A DNA stretch of 8,966 nt from Methanobacterium sp. (GCA_019084405.1 JAHRFX010000109.1:1-8966); one strand, 5' to 3'. Numbered from the stretch's first letter, positions 1 to 5,831 are shown. Notes: generated by a model not told the origin, from the letters alone. Numbers and translations: made by a program.

Positions 1-254
1 ACAACTAAAGTGTTTTTCATGATATTGAGGGTGAAAATAATATAAAATCGCTGGAAAACTCATAATAAAACTTTTATCACTTATCAAAAAGCTACATTAA
101 CCATGAAAAAAGAAATAAAAATCAAGGATTTATTCAAAAATTTACCATATCACTAGAAAAATCGATAGTGCCTATAAAAAGAAAGAAAAAGGGTTTTCAA
201 AGTGATACTTTTTCTTTGAAAAGGTACCCCACACCCGGCAGACGTTTTGTATTT
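1..254. other. AT-rich left-edge region without a supported gene
   Basis: This stretch is very AT-rich and holds no coding region I can support. A 17-codon reading frame starting at 103 (plus) and a 21-codon frame running off the left edge from 63 (minus) both lack a ribosome binding site and any recognisable motif. The only clear structure is the hairpin at 194-222, listed separately. Confidence 0.6.
176..222 (-). terminator. Hairpin plus U-rich tract after the Ltp-repeat gene
   Basis: The arms TTTTCAAAG (194-202) and CTTTGAAAA (214-222) are perfectly complementary over 9 bp with an 11-base loop. Read on the minus strand, the hairpin is followed by CCC and then a strongly U-rich run over 190-176. 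It lies 32 bases past the stop codon of the minus-strand gene at 255-791, which is where its transcript would be expected to end. Confidence 0.55.
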
Positions 255-791
255 TTACAATCCCGCGGCCCGGGCTCCATATTCAGCTTGCTGGCGTGTA
301 AATCCTTCAAATTCGAGCTGTTCAATTAATCCCGATCGTGAAAACGGCATAGTATTTAAGTAGTTTTCAGCCATTTTTGCTGATTGCTTATTCCAGTCAG
401 CACCAGTTTGATCTACTCCGTATTCAGCTTCCTGGCGTGTAAATCCTTCAAATTCGAGCTGTTCAATTAATCCCGATCGTGAAAACGGCATGGTATTTAA
501 GTAGTTTTCAGCCATTTTTGCTGCTTGTTCTTGACCCGCGGTTGTTGTTGGTCGTTGATCCACGGTTGGTGCATCTTCCTCTGACGGGACTGTTTCTGCT
601 ATTTCAGGGCTTGGCGCATCTGGAGATAAAATTCCTCCAATACCTACAATTAGTATTATTCCTAAGCAACAGACTCCTACACCAGCTAAGATTTTCTCAT
701 TTGTAGTTCTTTTATCCCACCAGGAAGTAGGTTTTTCTGGAGTTCCAGACGATTCATCAATTTTTTTTGGCGTTCTTTTTTTTCCAACCAT
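255..791 (-). CDS. Membrane-anchored protein with two Ltp-type repeats
   Basis: A 178-residue protein. Residues about 1-32 are basic and hydrophilic, about 33-55 form one membrane segment rich in G, I, L and V, about 56-88 are a Pro/Thr/Glu-rich linker, and the rest is two tandem copies of an about 45-residue domain with the pattern AKMAENYL...FSRSGLIEQL...GFTRQ-AEYG. This pattern fits the Ltp domain (PF07553 type), named after a streptococcal phage superinfection-exclusion lipoprotein. No lipobox is seen; a membrane anchor replaces it, and the repeats probably face the outside. The start at 791 has a clear GGAGGT nine bases upstream (801-806). The gene stands alone with its own TATA box. Role unknown: Ltp domains are also common in non-phage surface proteins, so phage exclusion is only one possibility. 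Confidence 0.8.
   Translation of the reverse strand: MVGKKRTPKKIDESSGTPEKPTSWWDKRTTNEKILAGVGVCCLGIILIVGIGGILSPDAPSPEIAETVPSEEDAPTVDQRPTTTAGQEQAAKMAENYLNTMPFSRSGLIEQLEFEGFTRQEAEYGVDQTGADWNKQSAKMAENYLNTMPFSRSGLIEQLEFEGFTRQQAEYGARAAGL
280..382 (-). repeat. Ltp repeat copy 2 (C-terminal), DNA direct repeat
   Basis: This 103-base unit matches 421-523 at 101 of 103 positions. One difference is synonymous and one changes Glu to Gln. The two units lie 141 bases (47 codons) apart, so the reading frame is kept. Confidence 0.95.
421..523 (-). repeat. Ltp repeat copy 1 (N-terminal), DNA direct repeat
   Basis: Partner of the unit at 280-382. The linker between the copies (383-420) is not repeated, which gives sharp borders to the near-identical block. 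Confidence 0.95.
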
Positions 792-828
792 AAATTACAA
801 ACCTCCATCTAAACTATGTTATTAGCGT

Positions 829-838
829 GATATATACC
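829..838 (-). promoter_or_regulatory. TATA box of the Ltp-repeat gene
   Basis: Read on the minus strand the sequence is GGTATATATC. It predicts a transcript start near 812, giving a short leader of about 20 bases that carries the GGAGGT site. It lies in the 49-base gap after the DUF2085 gene, so the Ltp gene is probably transcribed separately. Confidence 0.5.
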
Positions 839-840
839 AA

Positions 841-1176
841 TCATCTAAAAAAAAAAAATTTAAAAGCTTTAACTAATAATCCCAAACCAAAACCAGCAAG
901 TAATCCCGTCATGAATCTTATTTTATTATTACTTTCCCTATATCCTAAAAATTGAGTTAAACCATCAATAAAAGTAGGAACCATCATTAAAGCAGCAATT
1001 AAAATTAAATAGAGATCATATTCCACATAGAAAAAATAGACTAGAATGTAATAAATTATGGCTCCAGTATATATTCCAGTGCATCTGGAGCAGACTGGGA
1101 AGTAATATCCTTTAATTTTAAATGTCCGCTCTGGAATTCTATGACATATGGGATAGACTTTCATCCTAAAACACAT
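841..1176 (-). CDS. DUF2085 family membrane protein
   Basis: About 111 residues. The sequence shows the hallmark DUF2085 pattern: CHRIPERTF near the N-terminus, then G-Y-Y-F-PVCSRCTGIYTG, then DGLTQ, and RESNN-IRF-TGLLAGFGLG near the C-terminus. Between these are hydrophobic stretches consistent with about three membrane helices. The conserved cysteines (CH, C-x2-C) may bind a metal, but no biochemical role is known for the family. Three starts are possible: TTG at 1185, ATG at 1176 and ATG at 1164; none has a good ribosome binding site, and I chose 1176 because all conserved motifs follow it and it is ATG. It sits directly after the broken zinc-ribbon gene on the same strand, so the pair was probably one transcript. 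The C-terminus ends in four Phe encoded by a 12-base A run (plus strand). Confidence 0.85.
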   Translation of the reverse strand: MCFRMKVYPICHRIPERTFKIKGYYFPVCSRCTGIYTGAIIYYILVYFFYVEYDLYLILIAALMMVPTFIDGLTQFLGYRESNNKIRFMTGLLAGFGLGLLVKAFKFFFFR

Positions 1177-1185
1177 TTTCTGCAA

Positions 1186-1348
1186 TTAAAAGAATACTAA
1201 AATAAGGAATATAATTATGCCTAAAAAGTGCATAGGCAAGTAAAATACCTGCTTGGGTGGTAGTTGTACGTTCAGCGCCACAATGAGGACGTTTAGTAGC
1301 GGTAGTGCTTAAATCACTACCACATTCATCACATTTTTTCAAAGACAT
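1186..1348 (-). pseudogene. Broken zinc-ribbon plus membrane-helix small protein
   Basis: From ATG at 1348 the reading starts MSLKKCDECGSDLSTTATK, then RPHCGAE, which is the usual small zinc-ribbon layout (C-x2-C ... CPHCG) except that the third cysteine is Arg (CGT, one transition from TGT). After Gln-Ala-Gly the frame continues hydrophobic, but beyond about 1227 it becomes polar and runs into the next gene. Removing one base in the TAAAAA stretch at 1222-1227 restores a typical hydrophobic end (GIIIFLILVFF) and a stop at 1186-1188, one base before the earliest start of the DUF2085 gene. I therefore read it as an about 53-residue zinc-ribbon membrane protein with a frameshift and a lost metal ligand. 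A sequencing error could explain the frameshift but not also the Cys loss. Alternatively it is a real 60-residue variant. Confidence 0.6.
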
Positions 1349-1671
1349 TTACTATCCAAACCCATAAAAAATTTTCTACAAATTTTTACTCTAATGAATA
1401 TTATATGTTAATAAATATAGTAAACTATTATACTGTTTATAATGATTATATAAATAAATATACCTACTTGTCCTATAAACGCAAAACTTAAAACTATACA
1501 TAAAACTACCCTCCCAATGTAATACTTCAATCGGGGGAAGCACCCCTAACCATGGAGAAGATAGTTTAAACTGAAAAACAATCTTTAACACTAAAAACAA
1601 TATTCTATTACGAGAAGCCTATATTTAAATAGGTAGTCATGGGGTTTATCTACAATTTAATTAAAGCTAAC

Positions 1672-1694
1672 TATAAGTATTTTCTATACTTATA
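1672..1694. repeat. Inverted repeat overlapping a TATA box
   Basis: Perfect 9-base arms TATAAGTAT (1672-1680) and ATACTTATA (1686-1694) flank a 5-base centre. The right arm runs into TATATAAAAG (1691-1700), a good archaeal TATA box for plus-strand transcription, so a bound repressor would block TBP. This fits an operator for the gene at 1803. Confidence 0.5.
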
Positions 1695-1728
1695 TAAAAG
1701 GTTAGTATATATAATATTATCTTAACAT

Positions 1729-1763
1729 TTAAAAGTGGTAATGGTTATTAATAACACTTTTAA
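1729..1763. repeat. Inverted repeat in the prenyltransferase leader region
   Basis: Perfect 9-base arms TTAAAAGTG (1729-1737) and CACTTTTAA (1755-1763) with a 17-base spacer that can itself pair partly. If transcription starts from the TATA box at 1691-1700 this would be a leader hairpin 40 bases before the start codon; otherwise it may be a second operator. Confidence 0.45.
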
Positions 1764-1768
1764 TTGAA

Positions 1769-1778
1769 AAATATATAT
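1769..1778 (+). promoter_or_regulatory. Proximal TATA-like box of the prenyltransferase gene
   Basis: AATATATATT lies about 25-30 bases before ATG 1803. No ribosome binding site precedes that ATG, so a leaderless transcript starting at or near 1800 is plausible. The whole stretch is AT-rich, which weakens the call. Confidence 0.35.
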
Positions 1779-1802
1779 TATATTTATAATATATTAAAAA
1801 GT

Positions 1803-2732
1803 ATGAACTATGATAGAAACACTCTATTAAAGATCATTAAATTGGGTAGACCAATGTTTCTACTGGATGGTTTCTTGTTATTTCTTATTGGTGCGTTACT
1901 TGCAGTTTTATTTAACGCTCAGTTCGATTTAGCTAAGTTTTTGATGGGCTATGGGGTTCTGCTGCTCTGTCATCTCGCAGTCCATTATAGTAATGATTAT
2001 TATGATTCAAAAACAGATAGTTTCTTTGGTCCCAGCCCTGTTTCTGGAGGAAGTGGGGTATTACTTAATAATCCTGAATTAAAAGAGTTTTCTAAATATT
2101 TTGCAATCATTCTAAACGTTTCTTCCATTGCATTAGCAGCTATTTTTATGTTTATTTATTCTTATCCTGCTGGATTTTTTTTACTTGCAGTTTTTGGTAA
2201 TGTTTTAGCATGGTTTTATACAGCACCACCTATTAAACTAGCTTATAACAGGCTTGGAGAACTTTCAAATGCACTTTATGGGATTTTATTGCCCAGCGCT
2301 GGTTTTTTTACATTAATGGGCTCTTTAACTATTCCTTTCCTTATCTTTACTATCCCCCTAGTATTTTCAAGATTAGTATTAACAAACAGCGCTAATACTC
2401 CAGATATGGAAGGCGATAAATTAGGTGGTAAAATCACACTCGTTGTTGCTAAAGGGCGAGAATTCGGTTTTAAATTAATCGCAATTTCTGCAATCTTCAT
2501 GACTCTTTCGTTTATGTTAATCCCTTTAACTGGCTTTTTTTATTCATTAATTAATTTTAATGTGCTTGTGCTTATTTCATTAGTTCCATTGGGATTAGCA
2601 ATATTAGGATATATTAAAATGCCTTTAGATCGAAAAACAGCTACCAAATTTGCTACACTTAATATTCAGTCCATACTTTTACTTGGAATATTGATTAACA
2701 GTTATTTTGTCTATTTAATATTTGTTTTCTAA
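1803..2732 (+). CDS. UbiA family prenyltransferase (MenA-like)
   Basis: An integral membrane protein of 309 residues that should move an isoprenoid chain from its diphosphate to an acceptor. The first Mg-diphosphate motif is NDYYDSKTD at about residues 64-72, and the second is DMEGDKLGGK at about 201-210, with the typical YTAPPIKLAYNRLGE loop between. About eight hydrophobic segments are visible, as usual for UbiA proteins. The Gly-rich SGGSG after the first motif and the overall pattern look closer to MenA than to the archaeal-lipid enzyme geranylgeranylglyceryl-phosphate transferase, but methanogens of this group do not make menaquinone, so the acceptor is unknown. An in-frame TTG at 1764 could add 13 residues; I prefer ATG 1803 because the extension falls in the presumed promoter. 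It runs convergently into the hsdR remnant, 11 bases away. Confidence 0.85.
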   Translation: MNYDRNTLLKIIKLGRPMFLLDGFLLFLIGALLAVLFNAQFDLAKFLMGYGVLLLCHLAVHYSNDYYDSKTDSFFGPSPVSGGSGVLLNNPELKEFSKYFAIILNVSSIALAAIFMFIYSYPAGFFLLAVFGNVLAWFYTAPPIKLAYNRLGELSNALYGILLPSAGFFTLMGSLTIPFLIFTIPLVFSRLVLTNSANTPDMEGDKLGGKITLVVAKGREFGFKLIAISAIFMTLSFMLIPLTGFFYSLINFNVLVLISLVPLGLAILGYIKMPLDRKTATKFATLNIQSILLLGILINSYFVYLIFVF

Positions 2733-2743
2733 AAAAAAAGATG

Positions 2744-3380
2744 TCAAGAATCATTATTTATTAAATCATCATAAAGCAACTCATAAAAGAGATAATTTCA
2801 ATATATTTTTTAATTTTTTAATTTATCATTATCAACGACTCTTTTATACAAATCCATACTATTGTGGAGTAGTCCAGACATTTCAGAGTCAAAATAACTA
2901 TCAAAAACAGCCTCGACATTTTCCCGAGAATTCTGTTCCATTTTATTAGTCAGATCTTTATTTGAAAGCATTTACTCTTTACTTATCAAGGAAAATACGA
3001 TCATCAACTGAAAAATCAGTCCCCCAAGCATCGTTGAGGCTTTGATTATCTGGGATAATTTTGCCTTTTCTTCCTCTTGATATCCGGTAGCTCCACTTGA
3101 AGGTGGTTTCAATCCACTTTCAGCTCCCAATCCGATTAGATTTTTTCCTTTATCCTCTATTTTGTAGGAATCCATATCCACATCACAAATTAAATGGTAA
3201 TGGATCGTTTATTGTGGGGAGTTTCTTAGTTAGGTATTTGTTAAAGATGAAGAGTTTCTCAAGGTTCACATCACTAAAAGGCATTAATTGAGATAGGAAG
3301 GAATAGATATTCTGATATCTCCGGAGTGCTTTCTTAAAACCAACAGAATCTTCCTTATTTTCCTCTAAAAGGTTCTTCAA
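2744..3380 (-). pseudogene. hsdR: Decayed C-terminal fragment of type I restriction subunit HsdR
   Basis: Read in pieces on the minus strand, this region gives the C-terminal about 215 residues of a type I restriction enzyme R subunit. Pieces in order: KALRRYQNIYSFLSQLMPF and NLEKLFIFNKYLTKKLP (3380-3183); then one frame over, DVDMDSYKIEDKG...LKPPS...EEEKAKLSQIIK (3184 to about 3043); then SLNDAWGTDFSVDDRIFLDK (3041-2982), the conserved LNERFGTDF-type block; then MLSNKDLTNKMEQNSRENVE, VFDSYF and MDLYKRVVDND (2971-2813); and NYLFYELLYDDLINNDS with the final stop at 2744. Damage seen: frameshifts near 3185, 3041 and 2981, and stop codons at 2972, 2810 and 2798. The motor and nuclease domains are absent, and no hsdM or hsdS lies in the window. 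It cannot make a working enzyme. Confidence 0.9.
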
Positions 3381-3507
3381 TTTAAATTCTCACATAATTT
3401 ATCTATCATTATTTGGGATATATTTTACCCTACTAGGAGTTTTTTTGTATGTGTATCTGAATCTTAATGATAATTTTTTTAATTAAATAACAAATGATGA
3501 AAAAACA

Positions 3508-3516
3508 TCTTATATG
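3508..3516 (+). promoter_or_regulatory. TATA box of the ribbon-helix-helix gene
   Basis: TCTTATATG lies about 38 bases before the start codon at 3550 and is preceded by a purine-rich run (GATGAAAAAAC) that may act as BRE. The predicted transcript start near 3537 leaves a short leader carrying GGTG at 3541-3544. Confidence 0.45.
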
Positions 3517-3549
3517 CAGTAATTATATAATAATACTAATGGTGTTAAT

Positions 3550-3708
3550 ATGACAGAAAAATTAAACTCAGTTACCTTTAAACTTGAAAAACGATACCTG
3601 GATAAAATAAAAGAAATTTCAGAGAAAAATGACCAATCTGTTGATGATATTCTGAGATTATGTGTCATTGAGGGGTTAAGATCAATTTACGGGCCTATTA
3701 AGTTCTAA
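3550..3708 (+). CDS. Small ribbon-helix-helix-like protein
   Basis: A 52-residue protein too short for many gene finders. The layout is that of a ribbon-helix-helix (Arc/MetJ/CopG-type) DNA-binding protein: a strand-like SVTFKLEKRYLDKI with alternating residues (about 7-20), a first helix KIKEISEKND (19-28), a turn at QS, and a second helix VDDILRLCVIEGLRSI (31-46). Such proteins bind DNA as dimers through the N-terminal strand and often repress their own promoter or act as antitoxins. The start ATG has GGTG five bases upstream and a TATA box about 38 bases upstream, and the stop is followed by an AT-rich hairpin with a T run. No toxin gene is adjacent. It sits between the hsdR remnant and the sulfur operon and could regulate either side. 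Target unknown. Confidence 0.7.
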   Translation: MTEKLNSVTFKLEKRYLDKIKEISEKNDQSVDDILRLCVIEGLRSIYGPIKF

Positions 3709-3724
3709 TTAATAATTAATTTTT
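3707..3724 (+). terminator. Weak hairpin and T run after the ribbon-helix-helix gene
   Basis: AATTAA (3707-3712) and TTAATT (3716-3721) can pair, and TTTTT follows at 3720-3724. The stem is all A-T, so only the T run is likely to matter, as in archaeal U-tract termination. Confidence 0.35.
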
Positions 3725-3765
3725 AAACCAAATAAATCATAAAACTTTAAAGCCCTGAAATTGAG

Positions 3766-3791
3766 TATAATATAACTATAGTTATAATATA
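3766..3791. promoter_or_regulatory. AT-rich palindrome before the sulfur operon
   Basis: A perfect 16-base palindrome TATAACTATAGTTATA (3771-3786) extends to 26 bases with one mismatched pair. TATA-like sequence inside and just right of it (TTATAATATA, 3782-3791) could be the operon promoter, giving a leader of roughly 115 bases. A dimeric repressor such as a ribbon-helix-helix or winged-helix protein could bind here. That it controls the operon is inferred from position only. Confidence 0.45.
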
Positions 3792-3929
3792 ATCTATAGA
3801 ATAAAAAAACCTATTCCAAGAAAAACCATTCCAGGGATACTTAAAATCATTATAAGCATCAAGAAAATCCTGCTTAAACTTAAAGAAAGTATTATTAACA
3901 TAACTTTAAAATAAAAAGTTGGTGGACTG

Positions 3930-4151
3930 ATGAGTGAACAAAAAATAGATGTAACAGGTGAGACCTGTCCTGTGCCCTTAGTCGAAGCAAGAAAGGCCCT
4001 GAAAAAAGCATCTCCCGGAGATGTGATAGAGATAACCGGTAACCATCCTGCTTCTAAAAAAGAAATTCCCATGGCTGTGGAAGCACTGGGTCTGGAATTA
4101 GTGGATGTAAAAGAAAAAGATGGAATATGGACTATTAAAATCCGTAAATAG
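3930..4151 (+). CDS. tusA: TusA-like sulfur carrier protein
   Basis: A 73-residue soluble protein of the TusA/SirA family. The family signature is present: V-x-G-x-x-CPVPLVEARKALKK with the sulfur-carrying cysteine at residue 13, followed by G-D-V-I-E-I and the late P-x-A...I-P-x-A-V-E-A-L-G pattern. Family members take persulfide sulfur from a cysteine desulfurase or DsrE-type protein and hand it on, in tRNA thiolation, molybdenum cofactor work or sulfur oxidation. The start ATG is preceded by GGTGG at 3921-3925. It is the first gene of a three-gene operon with a DsrE2-like protein and a NifS-like protein, which is exactly the set of partners expected for sulfur relay. Its final stop overlaps or abuts the next start region. 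The true acceptor is not visible here. Confidence 0.9.
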   Translation: MSEQKIDVTGETCPVPLVEARKALKKASPGDVIEITGNHPASKKEIPMAVEALGLELVDVKEKDGIWTIKIRK

Positions 4152-4162
4152 TGAGTGATATT

Positions 4163-4582
4163 ATGACTGATAAAACAACCATTATTGTTCATAGCGGTGA
4201 TATGGACAAAGTATACAGTGCACTTATTATTGGTAATGGGGCCCTATCCATGGGTATGGAAGCTTCATTATACTTTACTTTCTGGGGATTAGAACGCTTA
4301 AAAAAAGATGGGCTGGAAAAAGGACCACTTTCTAAAATGAATATGGCAGGTCTTGGCAAAAAAATGATCAACAGTCGAATGAAAAAAGCTAATGTAGCAT
4401 CATTAGAAAGGCTTATGCAGGACTATAAAGAACTTGGAGGTAAAATAATAGCCTGTGAGATGACCATGGAAATCATGGGGGTTGAAAAAGAGGAAATGCG
4501 CCAGGATCTAATAGATGAGTACGGAGCAGTGGGTACTTACATCCAGGAAGCTCGAGATTCAAAAATAACCCTGTTCATCTAG
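4163..4582 (+). CDS. DsrE2-like sulfur relay protein
   Basis: About 139 residues, matching the DsrE/DsrF/DrsH-like family (DsrE2 type). Visible features: an N-terminal beta strand TTIIVHSGDMDKVYSAL typical of the fold, FTFWGLERL, and the late ACEMTMEIMGV block whose cysteine (about residue 98) is the conserved persulfide-carrying position, followed by G-T-Y and the terminal ITLFI strand. Unlike many DsrE2 proteins it shows no obvious membrane helix. ATG 4163 is preceded by GAGTGAT, a fair match to the archaeal ribosome binding site; a GTG at 4151 would add four residues and overlap the TusA stop. In bacteria and archaea DsrE2-TusA pairs pass sulfane sulfur between cysteines. Together with its neighbours it most likely takes or gives sulfur to the TusA-like protein. 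Confidence 0.85.
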   Translation: MTDKTTIIVHSGDMDKVYSALIIGNGALSMGMEASLYFTFWGLERLKKDGLEKGPLSKMNMAGLGKKMINSRMKKANVASLERLMQDYKELGGKIIACEMTMEIMGVEKEEMRQDLIDEYGAVGTYIQEARDSKITLFI

Positions 4583-4606
4583 AATATAAAAGGAGAGTTG
4601 GTATGA

Positions 4607-5767
4607 ATGTTTGAAGACTACATCTATCTGGATAATGCTTCCATGACCCGTCTGGATGAGAGGGTTTTTGAAAAAATGAAAACCTATTTTTTTGATATAT
4701 ATGCCATACCCACCTCAGAATCAGGATACTCCATGGGAGTTGAAGCCAAAGAGACACTGGAAAAAAGCAGGGAGAATATTGCTCAATTTTTAGGTGCTGA
4801 AACTTCTGAATTTATTTTCACATCAGGATTCACTGAATCCAGTAACATAGCTATTAAAGGTGTTGTAGGGGCATTAAAAGGAAAAAAAGGTTCGCATATA
4901 ATTATATCAAAAATTGAAGATTATTCAGTCCTAAATACTGTTAAAGCTTTGGAAAAAGAGGGCTGCCAGGTTACCTACCTTGAAGTTGATCCATGGGGAC
5001 AGGTAGATCCTGAAGTTTTAAAAGATTCCATCACCTCTGAAACGATTCTGGTTTCTATTCAACATGCTAATCAGGAAATTGGAACTATTCAGAATATTAA
5101 ATCCATTGGAGAGGTTTGTCAGGAAAAAGAAATTATTTTTCATACTGATGCTACCCATAGCTTCACCAGAATACCATTAGATGTTAAAAAAATTCCAGTA
5201 GATTTAGTTACCCTTTCTGCACATACCATACATGGCCCCTCAGGGATTGGTGGCCTTTATATCCGGAAAGGAACTCCCCTCAAAAAGTGGATGGATGGTG
5301 GGTTTCAGGAATCCAATCGCCGTTCTGGTCTGGAGAATATTCCTGGTGCAGTTGGTTTTTCAAAAGCAGTTGATCTGGTAACTGCAAAAGAAAACCAGAC
5401 TTTGAAAAAAATGCGCGACCATTTAATTGATAGGATTCTTTCAGAAATCCCCCAATCTATTCTCAACGGCCATAGAACTAATAGAACACCCCAAAATGCC
5501 AATATAACCTTTGAATTTGTGGAGGGTGAATCCATAACCCTGCACCTTGATCTGCGTGGTTTTGGGGTAAGTACCGGGTCAGCTTGTTTTAGTCGTTCCC
5601 TGGATCCCAGCCATGTTATTCTGGGTATAGGTGGAAATCATGAAAGGGCTCATGGTTCAATTAGATTTACATTTAGTCGTTTCACCACCATGGATGATGT
5701 GAATCGTGCTGCTGATGCAGTGGCCAGTGTGGTAGAGAACTTAAGGAAAATCAGCCCCCTGGGATAA
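4607..5767 (+). CDS. NifS/IscS-like protein lacking the PLP lysine
   Basis: 386 residues, full length for a group I/II-type cysteine desulfurase (aminotransferase class V fold). Kept: YLDNAS start, FTSGFTESSN, D181 in HTDAT, the C-terminal loop STGSACFSRSLDPSHVI with the sulfur-accepting cysteine C327, and SIRFTFSRFT. Changed: in LSAHTIHGPSG the lysine that forms the Schiff base with PLP in SAHK-x-x-GPKG is Thr (T207, codon ACC); the ring-stacking His of the EH motif is Asp (D105); the Gln of DATQ is His (H184); and the second Asn of HVNNEIG is Gln (Q156). Normal desulfurase chemistry therefore looks impossible, while the cysteine loop may still carry or dock sulfur. ATG 4607 follows AGGAGAG at 4591-4597. 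It is the last gene of the TusA-DsrE2 operon, 24 bases after DsrE2. No frameshift or stop breaks the reading frame, so it seems maintained. Confidence 0.85.
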   Translation: MFEDYIYLDNASMTRLDERVFEKMKTYFFDIYAIPTSESGYSMGVEAKETLEKSRENIAQFLGAETSEFIFTSGFTESSNIAIKGVVGALKGKKGSHIIISKIEDYSVLNTVKALEKEGCQVTYLEVDPWGQVDPEVLKDSITSETILVSIQHANQEIGTIQNIKSIGEVCQEKEIIFHTDATHSFTRIPLDVKKIPVDLVTLSAHTIHGPSGIGGLYIRKGTPLKKWMDGGFQESNRRSGLENIPGAVGFSKAVDLVTAKENQTLKKMRDHLIDRILSEIPQSILNGHRTNRTPQNANITFEFVEGESITLHLDLRGFGVSTGSACFSRSLDPSHVILGIGGNHERAHGSIRFTFSRFTTMDDVNRAADAVASVVENLRKISPLG

Positions 5768-5831
5768 AATTAAACTAAAAATTCAACTTCATTTTGTACA
5801 TACCCCCGGTTATTACCTGTAATGTTAATCA

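Larger units (their letters stand above)
1349..1802. other. Non-coding region before the prenyltransferase gene
   Basis: About 450 bases with no supported gene. It probably holds the minus-strand promoter of the zinc-ribbon/DUF2085 pair (CATATAAT-like at 1401-1408, minus strand) and the plus-strand promoter of the prenyltransferase. A locally GC-rich patch at about 1508-1560 stands out and contains a small hairpin (GGGG-AAGCA-CCCC). A minus-strand reading frame from TTG at 1530 to 1408 would encode a 40-residue hydrophobic peptide, without a ribosome binding site. Two strong inverted repeats are listed separately. Confidence 0.5.

Noticed and set aside
1..63. Minus-strand 21-codon frame open to the left edge from ATG 63
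   Set aside because: No ribosome binding site, no motif, and too short at the edge to judge.
103..156. 17-codon lysine-rich micro reading frame on the plus strand
   Set aside because: No ribosome binding site or promoter, and its lysine content follows from AT richness.
479..706. Plus-strand reading frame opposite the Ltp-repeat gene
   Set aside because: It is the antisense of a better supported gene, and its Leu-rich content mirrors that gene's codons.
2722..3291. Plus-strand reading frames at 2722-2949 and 3097-3291
   Set aside because: They have no family features and lie opposite the hsdR remnant, whose minus-strand pieces match a known protein end.
3902..4192. Minus-strand reading frame opposite tusA
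   Set aside because: Antisense of a clear TusA-like gene; only its hydrophobic tail at 3794-3901 lies outside tusA and is reported as a weak finding.
5305..5535. Minus-strand reading frame inside the NifS-like gene
   Set aside because: No ribosome binding site or motif, and it is fully inside a conserved gene.
5768..5831. Terminator hairpin between the convergent NifS-like and DUF3467 genes
   Set aside because: Only a 5-base inverted repeat (ATTAC/GTAAT) and no strong U run could be seen.
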